Positions 1 to 7,022 are shown, counted from the first letter of the stretch. The stretch is DNA of 11,468 bases from Oscillospiraceae bacterium (GCA_003445125.1 DLVP01000226.1:5777-17244); one strand, 5' to 3'. The notes: generated from the letters alone by a model not told the origin. Translations and numbers: made by a program.

Positions 1-2
1 TG

Positions 3-1283
3 CTGTCCGCCGCCCAGGTGATGATCGAACGGTCCTCTTCCGGCGGATCGGATGATTCGTTCATGGACGACCCGCAGCCGATTCCGTGGGAGGACACCTC
101 CTCACAAGTGACGTCAAGCGAAGAACCTTCTTCGTCGGAGAAATCCTCGCAGGAGCCGTCGTCCGAGGAAACCTCGTCGCAGACGACCTCCTCCAAAGAG
201 ACTTCTTCGGCAACCTCCTCCAAAGAAACCTCGTCGAAGGAAACCTCCTCGGCGGTGACATCCTCTAAGGAGACCTCTTCCAAGGAGACGTCCTCCAAGG
301 AAACTTCTTCTAAAGAAACCTCCTCCAAGGAGACTTCGTCGAAACCGACGCCTTCGCAGGAGCCTTCCTCCGAAGAACCGTCCTCCGAAGAGCCTTCGCG
401 CGAGCCGTCCTCTGAATCCGAATCCTCCGAGGACACTTCTTCCGAAGATACCTCCTCCGAGGAAAAACCGCCGAAACCGAGCCTCGGCGACGAGGAGCTG
501 ACGGTGTACGCCGACGGCTGGCGCGTGACGGATACGGCATATAACATCGTGTGCCAGATCGTGGCAAACGAAATGAACGACAGCTGCCCCGACGAAGCCA
601 TCAAGGCGCAGGCTGTGGCGGCGCATACGTTTGTGGTTTATCACAACAGCATCAACTGGATTCCGTCGGTTGGATTCCGCACGCCGAGTCAACGAATCAA
701 GAATCTCGTGGCGGAGGTCATCGACGAACTGGTGTATTATAACGACAAGCCCATCTACGCCGCCTATTTCTCCATTTCGGCGGGAAGAACGAATACCGCG
801 TCCGAAATATGGGGAGGCAGGGACTATCCGTATATTCAGTCGGTGGAAAGCGAGTATGACTATCTGGTGCGCAACTATGAAGTCTCCAAACGCTTCTCGC
901 GGCTGTATGTGCTGGACACCATCCGCGATCGGCTGAATATTACGCTGGAAGCGGGCGATGAGGATTGGTGGTTTAGGGCAGATACGCTGACGGGTGCGGG
1001 CTATGTGTCGGTGATGAATGTCGGCGGACAGACGACCTATACCAATGACGCAGGCTCGACCGCGAAAATCACGGGAACGCTGATGCGCAGCATTTTCGGC
1101 TTGCGCTCCACGCATTTCTCGGTGGAATACGATGCGGAAAGCGAAGAATTTGTGTTCACCGCGCAGGGCTACGGTCACGGCGTCGGTATGAGTCAGCACG
1201 GAGCGATTCAGTACGCCAACCGTGAGGGCTGGGATTATAAACAGATTCTGAAGCATTATTATACGGATGTGGATGTGTACTGA
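3..1283 (+). CDS. SpoIID/LytB-domain protein with Ser/Thr/Glu/Lys-rich linker (5' end outside window)
   Basis: This is probably an extracytoplasmic peptidoglycan-acting protein of the SpoIID/LytB family; SpoIID is a lytic transglycosylase needed for engulfment in sporulation. The frame is open to the left edge and has no ribosome binding site before the first GTG (18), so the gene most likely starts upstream, where a signal or anchor segment would be expected. Numbering from that GTG, residues about 28-150 are a low-complexity Ser/Thr/Glu/Lys/Pro linker. The SpoIID domain spans about 160-421. It shows the IVANEM motif with the expected catalytic Glu at about 185, then EAIKAQAVAA, the AAYFSISAGRT segment, and the C-terminal QGYGHGVGMSQHGA motif (about 383-396) followed by ILKHYY. 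The His/Cys zinc motif seen in clostridial sporulation SpoIID is not evident. It may therefore be a vegetative SpoIID-like wall enzyme rather than spoIID itself. Family confident, role inferred. Confidence 0.88.
   Translation: MSAAQVMIERSSSGGSDDSFMDDPQPIPWEDTSSQVTSSEEPSSSEKSSQEPSSEETSSQTTSSKETSSATSSKETSSKETSSAVTSSKETSSKETSSKETSSKETSSKETSSKPTPSQEPSSEEPSSEEPSREPSSESESSEDTSSEDTSSEEKPPKPSLGDEELTVYADGWRVTDTAYNIVCQIVANEMNDSCPDEAIKAQAVAAHTFVVYHNSINWIPSVGFRTPSQRIKNLVAEVIDELVYYNDKPIYAAYFSISAGRTNTASEIWGGRDYPYIQSVESEYDYLVRNYEVSKRFSRLYVLDTIRDRLNITLEAGDEDWWFRADTLTGAGYVSVMNVGGQTTYTNDAGSTAKITGTLMRSIFGLRSTHFSVEYDAESEEFVFTAQGYGHGVGMSQHGAIQYANREGWDYKQILKHYYTDVDVY
186..347 (+). repeat. In-frame 15-base repeat coding for KETSS units
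   Basis: Residues about 57-110 of the SpoIID-like protein are built of repeated T-S-S-K-E units (15 bases each), with two short interruptions, SSA and SSAV. Five units run uninterrupted near 270-345. Serine and lysine codons vary between copies (tcc, tcg, tct; aaa, aag), so the DNA repeat is imperfect although the peptide repeat is exact. The surrounding linker (about 99-467) continues with degenerate PSSEE and TSSED units. Its likely role is a flexible, charged wall-spanning spacer. Confidence 0.85.
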
Positions 1284-1306
1284 TTCGCAAAAAGAGGGAA
1301 GTAACC

Positions 1307-2194
1307 ATGGAAAAACGAGTGAGACAGGGCGTTCTCCCTGTCATTACGGCATTGATTTGGGGCGTCGCGTTTGTGTTCCAGAAACAGGGCGCGGCGCACC
1401 TCGGAAATTTCACCTTCAATGCCGCCCGCTTTTTTCTGGGATTTCTGGTGCTGTGCGTGTTTCTGGCACTGCGCCGCCTGATCGGAAAAAAGAATGCGGA
1501 AAAACGAAAAAGTAACCCGAAAAAAGTTTGGATCGGCGGCTTCTGCTGCGGCGCGGCACTGTTTGCGGCGTCGGCATTGCAGCAGCTCGGCATTGCCGAT
1601 ACCGACGCGGGCAAAACTGCGTTCATCACGGCGCTGTACATTGTGCTGGTGCCGCTGTTCGGACTGTTTTTCGGCAAAAAAGTGACCGCTACGGTCTGGA
1701 TCAGCGTGGCGGTGGCAGTGGCGGGAATGTATTTTTTGTGTGTGCACGGTGGATTTTCCGTCCGAAAAAGCGACCTGATTCTGCTCTTGTGCGCGGTGAT
1801 GTATGCCGTGCAGATTCTGGCGATCGACCATTTCGTGCAGGATGTGGACGGCGTGTCAATGTCCTGTGTGCAGATGCTGACGGCGTGCGTCCTGTCGCTG
1901 ATCGGGGCGGTGCTGACCGAAACCGTCACCTGGCAGGCGCTGCTTGACTGTGCCGTGCCGATTCTGTATGTCGGCATTATGTCCAGCGGCGTGGCGTATA
2001 CTTTGCAGGTGCTGGCACAGATCGGAACCAATCCGACCGTGGTGTCGCTGCTGCTTAGTATGGAATCGGTGTTCGGTGCACTGGCGGGCGCGATGATTTC
2101 GGGAGAGCGGATGCTCCCCACGGAAATTGTCGGCTGTGTGCTGATGTTTGCGGCAGTGCTGCTGGCGCAGATTCCCGTGAAAAAGAAAAAATAA
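1307..2194 (+). CDS. EamA/DMT-family permease
   Basis: This is a 295-residue polytopic membrane protein of the drug/metabolite transporter superfamily (EamA, two tandem five-helix repeats). Its substrate cannot be told from the sequence. The N-terminus has the family-typical first helix with ALIWGVAFVFQK, then NFTFNAARFFLGF. The second half carries the usual LLLSMESVFGALAGAMISGE segment before the last helix, where EamA proteins have a conserved Glu followed by a glycine-rich helix. It ends in a lysine-rich cytoplasmic tail. Length is normal for the family. The ATG is preceded by AGAGGGA about 7 bases upstream. The gene lies 23 bases after the SpoIID-like gene and is followed at once by a strong hairpin, so it probably ends that transcript. 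Some family members export amino acids or metabolites; no specific function is claimed. Confidence 0.92.
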   Translation: MEKRVRQGVLPVITALIWGVAFVFQKQGAAHLGNFTFNAARFFLGFLVLCVFLALRRLIGKKNAEKRKSNPKKVWIGGFCCGAALFAASALQQLGIADTDAGKTAFITALYIVLVPLFGLFFGKKVTATVWISVAVAVAGMYFLCVHGGFSVRKSDLILLLCAVMYAVQILAIDHFVQDVDGVSMSCVQMLTACVLSLIGAVLTETVTWQALLDCAVPILYVGIMSSGVAYTLQVLAQIGTNPTVVSLLLSMESVFGALAGAMISGERMLPTEIVGCVLMFAAVLLAQIPVKKKK

Positions 2195-2196
2195 AA

Positions 2197-2232
2197 CAGC
2201 GGGCGGCGAAAAAAATTTTTCGCCGCCCGCTG
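2197..2232 (+). terminator. Perfect 17-bp inverted repeat, rho-independent terminator after the EamA gene
   Basis: The arms 2197-2213 and 2216-2232 are exact reverse complements with a two-base centre: a GC-rich base (cagcgggcggcg) topped by an A-run pairing with a T-run. It starts three bases after the EamA stop. A clear T-tract does not follow on the plus strand, but the T-run inside the right arm gives the structure a terminator look. It may also stop minus-strand transcription arriving from the PHP gene. Confidence 0.75.
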
Positions 2233-2350
2233 CTGACTGTTTCAGACGAAATTCACGTTTGCAACCTGCGGGACGGAAGATCGGCAGAAAGCCGCTGTTT
2301 TGCTTATTCGTGGATTTTTTGAATTCGGTTTTTGTATCAAACTTCCCGTG

Positions 2351-2380
2351 ATGACCTCTCTAATGCCACGAGGAGGTCAT
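2351..2380 (-). other. 8-bp hairpin overlapping the stop codon of the PHP gene
   Basis: The arms atgacctc (2351-2358) and gaggtcat (2373-2380) pair exactly around a 14-base loop, and the right arm includes the minus-strand TGA at 2377-2379. No T-tract follows on the minus strand, so this is at best a weak terminator or a 3' stabilising stem. The rest of 2233-2350 holds nothing else I can support. Confidence 0.3.
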
Positions 2381-3056
2381 TTTCCGAGAAACAGCGAAAA
2401 ATTCCCGCTTTTGAGACGCTTTGCCAGTTCTTCACTGCTCGTGACCCTTTCGGGAAACACGACACCGAACGCCCGATCGAAAGAACAGGTGTGCAGGTCG
2501 CTTCCCGCCGTACACACTTTGCCCGGCGCGGACAGCAATTTTACAGCGCGTTCGTTTTCTTCGGGAGAATTGCCCATATTATACCCCTCAAATCCGTCCG
2601 CCAAGGTCATGTCGGGCATTTCGTCGGGATCGGTGATGTACGGTCGTACACGAAACGGGTGCGCAAAGCCGAGATACCCGCCGACCGCGTGAATCTCCCG
2701 CGCCCACACGGAAAGCTCGGCATCGCGCAGAAAGGGACGTTCGGTCAGAAACGACGGCTCAAAGCCGTAGGCAAGAAATTCCTTTCCCTTGCCGTAGCCC
2801 TGCTCTATGCCGAACAACAGATCAAAATCCAGTGTTTTCGCAAATTCTTTGCCGCGGGTGTAGGCGAGGCTGTACGCTTCGATCAGCGCTTCCCACGGGA
2901 GGGCGCGATCGACGGCGATGTGCCGCCGAGAAAGTGATTGGTGACGGCGGCTCCCGCAAAACCGAGCCGATGATAGCTCAGAATCATGTCTTCAATGCTG
3001 CTCTGCCCGCATCTGCTTCCTTCGCGGGAGTGCATATGCAGTTCGTAGCGAAACAT
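2377..3056 (-). pseudogene. PHP-domain phosphoesterase with an apparent one-base frameshift
   Basis: The minus strand from ATG 3056 encodes a PHP-family metal-dependent phosphoesterase beginning MFRYELHMHSREGSRCG. This frame holds to about residue 46 and then hits TGA after about 57 residues. From 2916 down, a second frame continues the family sequence (AVDRALPWEALIEAY) to the TGA at 2377-2379. Restoring one base at 2917-2918 gives a single 226-residue protein with typical PHP spacing. Metal-ligand candidates are all present: H7 and H9, E12, H41 (in TNHF, where TDHF is usual), E85, H133 (AHPF), D187 and H189 (GSDLH). A good ribosome binding site (AAAGGAG, 6 bases before ATG) supports the start. 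Either the gene is newly broken, the read has an error, or recoding occurs. Good conservation on both sides argues against long-standing decay. The substrate is unknown; relatives act on small phosphate esters. Confidence 0.8.
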
Positions 3057-3079
3057 AAAAATCTCCTTTCGGGGACAAA

Positions 3080-3111
3080 ACGGCGGCGGTCATGTATATG
3101 ACCGCCGCCGT
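3080..3111 (-). terminator. 14-bp hairpin terminator after the CNNM/CorC gene
   Basis: The arms 3080-3093 and 3098-3111 are exact reverse complements around a gtat loop. On the minus strand the hairpin lies 3 bases after the TAA of the CNNM/CorC gene and is followed by TTTTG, as expected of an intrinsic terminator. It sits only about 23 bases before the PHP start codon. No promoter is visible in between, so PHP expression may depend on read-through. Confidence 0.82.
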
Positions 3112-3114
3112 CGG

Positions 3115-4440
3115 TTATTCTTCGTTTTCGGCGGTTTCTTCTTTGGGCTGTACGGTGGCAATGACGGTGGTAATTCGTTTGTCCTCCACCAGTGCCACGT
3201 GAAAATTCACATTTTCATAAGGTACATCCAGCTGTTCGCCGTCTTCGGGAATCCGCCCGATCAGATGAATGAGAAAACCGCTGAGGGTGTCGTAGTCTAC
3301 GTCCTCGTCAATGTCGATGTCAAGCAGCCGCTTCACTTCGTCGAGCGGCACCGAGCCGTCGAAACGGTAGCTGTTGTCCGAAACCTTGGCGATGTCCTCC
3401 TGCTCGTTGTCGTATTCGTCCTGAATGTTGCCGACAATGGATTCCACCACGTCCTCCATGGTGACAATGCCGGAGGTGCCGCCGTATTCGTCGATGACCA
3501 CCGCCATCTGCGTCTTTTCATCCTTGAATTTCTTGAACAGATCGCGGCAGTGCATGGATTCGGGAATGTACAGCGGGGTGCGCATCAGCTTCTGCGCGGA
3601 AAATTCGGCTTCGGTGTTGTCGTGGATACAGCCGAGCAAATCCTTGACGTAGAGAATACCGATGATGTGGTCGATGTCCTCACGGTAGACAGGCAGACGG
3701 GAATAGCCGGTTTCCATGGCGGTGTTGATGACCTGCCGGAAGGAAGCCTCCTCGATGTCCACGCCCACAATGTCTTTGCGGTGGGTCATGACCAGATCCA
3801 CAGATTTGTCGTCAAACTCAAAAATATTGTTGATCATTTCCTTCTGCGTGTCCTCAATCACGCCTTCGTCCACCATCAGACGGATTTCTTTTTCGGTGGC
3901 GTTGGCTTCCGAGGGAATCAAGGAAAGACCGCCCGCGCGGGTGAGCGCACCGGCAATGGAATCAAAGAACGCCGTGATCGGCGTGAACAGTGCCGTGATC
4001 ACTTTGAAGAAGGAAAGCCCGCCGCCGACGAAGGATTCGGGGTTTTTCTGTCCGAGAAGGACGGAAAACGGGCGAACCAGCAGCAGCTCCACCGCCAACA
4101 GAAGAAGGAAGACGGCAAGAAGCGTGAGAAATTTTGCTGCAAATTCGTCGGTGATCACCGAATGCCATAAAGGATACAGACGGCTCGCGGTGAAAACCGT
4201 CAGCAAAACGGCAAAAAAAGCGTCGAAAATGCCGGAAACGGTTTTTGCACGGAAAGAGGATTTTTCGGATGTCTGGCTGATTTTCCTCAGCTGTTTTGCT
4301 TTTTTCTCGTCCACATCCGCAATCTCGTCGATTTTTGCCTCGTCAAGCCGCGGGAACGCGAGGGAAAAAGCCTTGAAAACAGCGGAAAAAACCGCCGCCG
4401 CCACCAGAAAAACGACCTGCCATATACTGTCCGGGTCCAT
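3115..4440 (-). CDS. CNNM/CorC (HlyC)-family membrane protein with CBS pair
   Basis: This 441-residue protein belongs to the DUF21/CNNM family, often annotated 'hemolysin family protein'. Characterised relatives (CorC/MpfA, YhdP, CNNM) act in magnesium or cobalt efflux and homeostasis. The N-terminal membrane region covers about residues 5-165, with helices near 8-30, 70-90, 103-125 and 140-165. A tandem CBS pair follows at about 213-340, including VYREDIDHIIGILYVKDLL in the first CBS and MAVVIDEYGGTSGIVTMEDVVESIVGNIQDE (about 312-342), the diagnostic end of the second. A CorC/HlyC transporter-associated domain spans about 355-432. The tail is acidic. The ATG has GGAGG 10 bases upstream and a near-consensus promoter. 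The 'hemolysin' label is historical; ion transport is the better-supported idea for the family, but the ion is not known here. Confidence 0.93.
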   Translation of the reverse strand: MDPDSIWQVVFLVAAAVFSAVFKAFSLAFPRLDEAKIDEIADVDEKKAKQLRKISQTSEKSSFRAKTVSGIFDAFFAVLLTVFTASRLYPLWHSVITDEFAAKFLTLLAVFLLLLAVELLLVRPFSVLLGQKNPESFVGGGLSFFKVITALFTPITAFFDSIAGALTRAGGLSLIPSEANATEKEIRLMVDEGVIEDTQKEMINNIFEFDDKSVDLVMTHRKDIVGVDIEEASFRQVINTAMETGYSRLPVYREDIDHIIGILYVKDLLGCIHDNTEAEFSAQKLMRTPLYIPESMHCRDLFKKFKDEKTQMAVVIDEYGGTSGIVTMEDVVESIVGNIQDEYDNEQEDIAKVSDNSYRFDGSVPLDEVKRLLDIDIDEDVDYDTLSGFLIHLIGRIPEDGEQLDVPYENVNFHVALVEDKRITTVIATVQPKEETAENEE

Positions 4441-4477
4441 GAAAGTTCAACCTCCAGAAAATAATATTGTTCCTTAA

Positions 4478-4506
4478 AGTATATCACACTTTCTTTCGTT
4501 TGTCAA
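4478..4506 (-). promoter_or_regulatory. Sigma-A promoter for the CNNM/CorC gene
   Basis: Read on the minus strand, TTGACA (4506-4501) and TATACT (4483-4478) are separated by exactly 17 bases. The -35 is a perfect consensus and the -10 has one mismatch. The predicted start near 4471 gives a leader of about 30 bases containing the GGAGG site. Confidence 0.85.
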
Positions 4507-4520
4507 ATTATGAAAATCAC

Positions 4521-4549
4521 TTGATTTTATGGGCGGTTGGGGGTAAAAT
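4521..4549 (+). promoter_or_regulatory. Probable sigma-A promoter of the acetyltransferase-tRNA modification-trk operon
   Basis: TTGATT (4521-4526) and TAAAAT (4544-4549) are 17 bases apart. The predicted start near 4556 leaves only about 11 bases before the ATG at 4567, so the leader would be very short and the GAGGT site (4556-4560) would lie at the extreme 5' end. It is divergent from the minus-strand promoter at 4478-4506, with the two -35 boxes 14 bases apart. Confidence 0.6.
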
Positions 4550-4566
4550 AGGAGCGAGGTGTTTCT

Positions 4567-5346
4567 ATGAAGCTTTTTGAAAAAAAAGATCCGACAGCCC
4601 GCGTGGGTTTGCTTGACGAAATCCGCGGGGTTTTGATTTTGTTGGTCGTGCTGTATCATGCGGTCATGCTCTTTTATCAGGCATCGCCGTTTCCCGTGCT
4701 GGTTCCCGCGTGGCTTGAAAGTTCATGGTTACAGGCACTGGTGTATGCGGGCGCGGGAATGTTCGTGCTGATTTCCGGTGCGTGCTGTCACTTTTCGCGC
4801 AATAACTTTCGCCGCGGCATGATTCTGTTTCTGATTGCATGCTTGATCACGGGCGTGACGGTGGTGTTCCATAACGGCGATTTCCAGGTGCTGTGGGGGA
4901 TTCTGCACCTGCTCGGTTTTTCCATGATTCTGTATGATTTTTTGAGCCGCCCGCTCTCAAAATGCAAGGCGGTGTGGGCGGTGCCGGTGCTGTGTGTGCT
5001 GTTTGTACTGACGTTCCGTTTGCAGGATGGGGCGCTCGGAATCCCGTATCTGTGGGAATTTTCGCTTCCCGTGAATCATGTGCAGTGGCTGTTTCCCCTC
5101 GGGCTGACCTATCCGGGGTTCTTTTCCGCGGATTATTATCCGCTGATGCCGTGGATGTTTCTGTTTCTGATCGGCACGTTCTGGGGACGGCATCTGGAGG
5201 AAAGACGCGCGCCGCAGTGGGTGTATGATACGCATTGCAGGCCGCTCGCGGCGGTCGGACGGGTGACGCTGTGGATTTATCTGATTCACATTCCGCTTCT
5301 GTACGGCATTTATTATCTGATAGCACTTTGCATGGGGTTGGTTTGA
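4567..5346 (+). CDS. DUF1624 / heparan-alpha-glucosaminide N-acetyltransferase-like membrane protein
   Basis: This 259-residue polytopic membrane protein resembles the DUF1624 (HGSNAT catalytic) family, whose human member transfers acetyl groups across the lysosomal membrane to glucosamine ends. The bacterial function is mostly unproven. The family signature is at the N-terminus: RVGLLDEIRGVLILLVVLYHAVM (about 12-34), with H31 as the candidate active-site His. The segment ISGACCHFSRNNFRRG follows (about 69-85). Seven or so hydrophobic helices alternate with short loops, and the last one contains LIHIPLLYGIYYL. The start is supported by GAGGT 6 bases upstream. Its TGA overlaps the ATG of the next gene, so translation is probably coupled. 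It could instead be assigned to the wider acyltransferase-3-like group, but the LLDEIRG start favours DUF1624. Confidence 0.82.
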   Translation: MKLFEKKDPTARVGLLDEIRGVLILLVVLYHAVMLFYQASPFPVLVPAWLESSWLQALVYAGAGMFVLISGACCHFSRNNFRRGMILFLIACLITGVTVVFHNGDFQVLWGILHLLGFSMILYDFLSRPLSKCKAVWAVPVLCVLFVLTFRLQDGALGIPYLWEFSLPVNHVQWLFPLGLTYPGFFSADYYPLMPWMFLFLIGTFWGRHLEERRAPQWVYDTHCRPLAAVGRVTLWIYLIHIPLLYGIYYLIALCMGLV

Positions 5347-6191
5347 TGGATCGACAGACGGAAATTGAACGCAGTATCATCAAAAAATACAAAAAAACGA
5401 TCTGGAACCGATTTATTTCGGCAATCAACGAATATGCGCTGATTCAGCCGGGCGACCGCGTGGCGGTGTGCATTTCGGGCGGAAAAGATTCGATGCTGCT
5501 GGCAAAATGTATGCAGCATTTGCAGAAATACAGCGATTTTCCGTTTGAAACGGAATATCTGGTCATGGACCCGGGCTATCATCCGCAAAACCGTCAAAAA
5601 ATTCTGGACAATGCCGAGGTGATGGGACTGCCGATTCATGTGTATGACAGCGATATTTTCGAGTTTGTCTCCACACAGGACGATTCTCCCTGCTACCTTT
5701 GCGCGCGGATGCGCCGCGGGCATCTGTACGAGTATGCCAAGAGTCTGAACTGCAATAAAATCGCGCTGGGGCATCATTTCGACGACGTGATCGAAACGGT
5801 GCTGATGAGCATGATTTACGGAGCGGAGATCAAAACCATGATGCCGAAGCTCAAAAGTACGGGGCATCCCGGCATGGAGCTGATCCGTCCGCTGTACATG
5901 GTACGGGAGCGGGATGTCATCGCGTGGGCGCGCTATAACGAACTGGAATTTATCCGCTGTGCCTGCCGCTTCACGGAGCAAACCGACGCCGAGGAACATG
6001 AAAACCGCTCCAAACGGAAAATGATGAAAAAGCTGATTGCCGAGCTGGAGGCGGACAACCGCTATACCGCCATGAACATTTTTCAGAGTATTCATAACGT
6101 CAATCTTTCCAATGTCATCGGGTATCGGGAAGAAGACGGCGGCGAGTGGCACAGCTTTTTGGAAAGGTACGATTCTCATGGGACAGTTTGA
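5346..6191 (+). CDS. TtcA-family tRNA 2-thiocytidine biosynthesis protein
   Basis: This is a 281-residue ATP-dependent tRNA-thiolation-type enzyme. TtcA makes 2-thiocytidine at tRNA position 32, using ATP to activate the base and an iron-sulfur cluster to deliver sulfur. The PP-loop SGGKDS is at 44-49. The cysteine pair CYLC is at 116-119 within the TtcA-like CYLCARMRRG context, followed by KIALGHHFDDVIET and PLYMVRERDV. Further cysteines lie at 205 and 207 (CAC) where TtcA has its third cluster ligand. I chose the ATG at 5346, which overlaps the upstream TGA (ATGA), over in-frame upstream starts that would lie inside the previous gene. The sequence is diverged from enterobacterial TtcA, especially at the C-terminus, so the exact tRNA target is uncertain. 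It overlaps the next gene by 14 bases. Confidence 0.9.
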   Translation: MDRQTEIERSIIKKYKKTIWNRFISAINEYALIQPGDRVAVCISGGKDSMLLAKCMQHLQKYSDFPFETEYLVMDPGYHPQNRQKILDNAEVMGLPIHVYDSDIFEFVSTQDDSPCYLCARMRRGHLYEYAKSLNCNKIALGHHFDDVIETVLMSMIYGAEIKTMMPKLKSTGHPGMELIRPLYMVRERDVIAWARYNELEFIRCACRFTEQTDAEEHENRSKRKMMKKLIAELEADNRYTAMNIFQSIHNVNLSNVIGYREEDGGEWHSFLERYDSHGTV

Positions 6192-6888
6192 AAGAACGGC
6201 GCTGCTGATCGGCGACGAAGGGATTGCCGCCCTGCGGAAAAAAGCAGTGGCGGTGTTCGGCGTTGGCGGCGTAGGGTCGTTTGCGGTGGAGGCGCTGGCG
6301 CGGGCGGGCGTCGGGAAAATTGCGCTGTTCGATCACGACGCCGTGGCGGAAAGCAACCTCAATCGCCAGCTGATTGCGCTGCACAGCACGATCGGACAGC
6401 CGAAGGTCGAGGTCGCGGCGTGGCGGATTCACGATATCTGCCCGCAAACCGAGGTACTGACATTTCCGGTGTTCTATACGGCGGAAAACGCCGATGAATT
6501 TGATCTTTCGGCGTATGATTATGTGATCGATGCGATCGATACCGTGACCTCCAAGCTGCTTCTGATTGAACGGTGCAAGGCAAGTAACGTGCCGATTCTC
6601 AGCAGTATGGGTACGGGAAACCATGCGGACGCGTCGCATTTTGCCATTGCCGATATTTCCAAAACGTCCGTCTGTCCGCTGGCGCGGGTGATGCGGACGG
6701 AACTCAAAAAACGGGGAATCCGAAAGGTGAAGGTGCTGTTTTCGGACGAACCGCCGCTCAAACCGCGGGTGACCGATCCCGAAAAACGCAAGCAGACGCC
6801 CGGCAGTCTGCCGTATGTGCCGTCGGTGGCGGGACTGCTGATTGCGGGCGAGGTCGTCCGTGATCTTCTGAAAGGGGAAAACTCATGA
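6178..6888 (+). CDS. tcdA: tRNA threonylcarbamoyladenosine dehydratase (TcdA/CsdL family)
   Basis: This 236-residue E1-like (ThiF/MoeB-fold) enzyme matches the TcdA/CsdL/YgdL family, which uses ATP to cyclise t6A to ct6A at position 37 of ANN-decoding tRNAs. The N-terminus has the family pattern FERTALLIGDEGIAALRKKAVAVFGVGGVGS, with the nucleotide-binding GVGGVGS at 28-34. FDHDAVAESNLNRQ (51-64) carries the Asp and Asn-Arg of the adenylation site. YVIDAIDTVTSK and SSMGTGNHADAS follow as in YgdL. The C-terminal SLPYVPSVAGLLIAGEVVRDL is also characteristic. The ATG at 6178 is preferred over a longer in-frame start because it begins the family N-terminus and has GAAAGG 10 bases upstream. It overlaps the TtcA-family gene, so two tRNA-modification enzymes are made together. 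It ends in ATGA shared with the next small gene. Confidence 0.93.
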   Translation: MGQFERTALLIGDEGIAALRKKAVAVFGVGGVGSFAVEALARAGVGKIALFDHDAVAESNLNRQLIALHSTIGQPKVEVAAWRIHDICPQTEVLTFPVFYTAENADEFDLSAYDYVIDAIDTVTSKLLLIERCKASNVPILSSMGTGNHADASHFAIADISKTSVCPLARVMRTELKKRGIRKVKVLFSDEPPLKPRVTDPEKRKQTPGSLPYVPSVAGLLIAGEVVRDLLKGENS

Positions 6889-7022
6889 CGCGTTCGGAAA
6901 AAATCGGTCGTCTGACGGTGATTCTGACGGCGGTGCTGTGGGCGGCAAATGCCGCGGCGGCGTGGCTGATGTGGTTTTATAAAGGCGTGCGGGAATACCT
7001 GTACGTTCGACAAAACGGATAG
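6885..7022 (+). CDS. Small one-TM membrane protein, function unknown
   Basis: This 45-codon frame starts at the ATG of an ATGA overlap with tcdA and has a good ribosome binding site (AAAGGGG, about 7 bases upstream). It ends with TAG at 7020-7022, which overlaps the AGGAG site for trkA. The predicted product starts MTRSEKIGRL and has one hydrophobic helix (about residues 9-32: VILTAVLWAANAAAAWLMWF). A positively charged tail, YKGVREYLYVRQNG, follows. The start overlap, ribosome binding site, hydrophobic composition and snug fit between two genes support its being translated. I do not recognise the family. Its place before trkA suggests, without proof, a small partner of the Trk transporter or of a neighbouring membrane protein. 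Confidence 0.72.
   Translation: MTRSEKIGRLTVILTAVLWAANAAAAWLMWFYKGVREYLYVRQNG

Noticed and set aside
114..1256. 380-codon minus-strand frame opposite the SpoIID-like gene
   Set aside because: Its Arg/Gly/Phe-rich low-complexity translation is the mirror of the KETSS repeats, and the plus strand has clear SpoIID motifs.
2300..2937. Plus-strand frames across the PHP region
   Set aside because: The minus-strand reading gives PHP metal-ligand motifs on both sides of the frameshift; the plus frames have no motifs.
3199..4170. 323-codon plus-strand frame opposite the CNNM/CorC gene
   Set aside because: No domain motifs and no ribosome binding site, while the minus strand encodes a full CBS and CorC architecture with promoter and terminator.
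5313..6179. 288-codon minus-strand frame opposite the TtcA-family gene
   Set aside because: The opposite strand has PP-loop and CxxC motifs; this frame is His/Arg/Val-rich with no recognisable feature.
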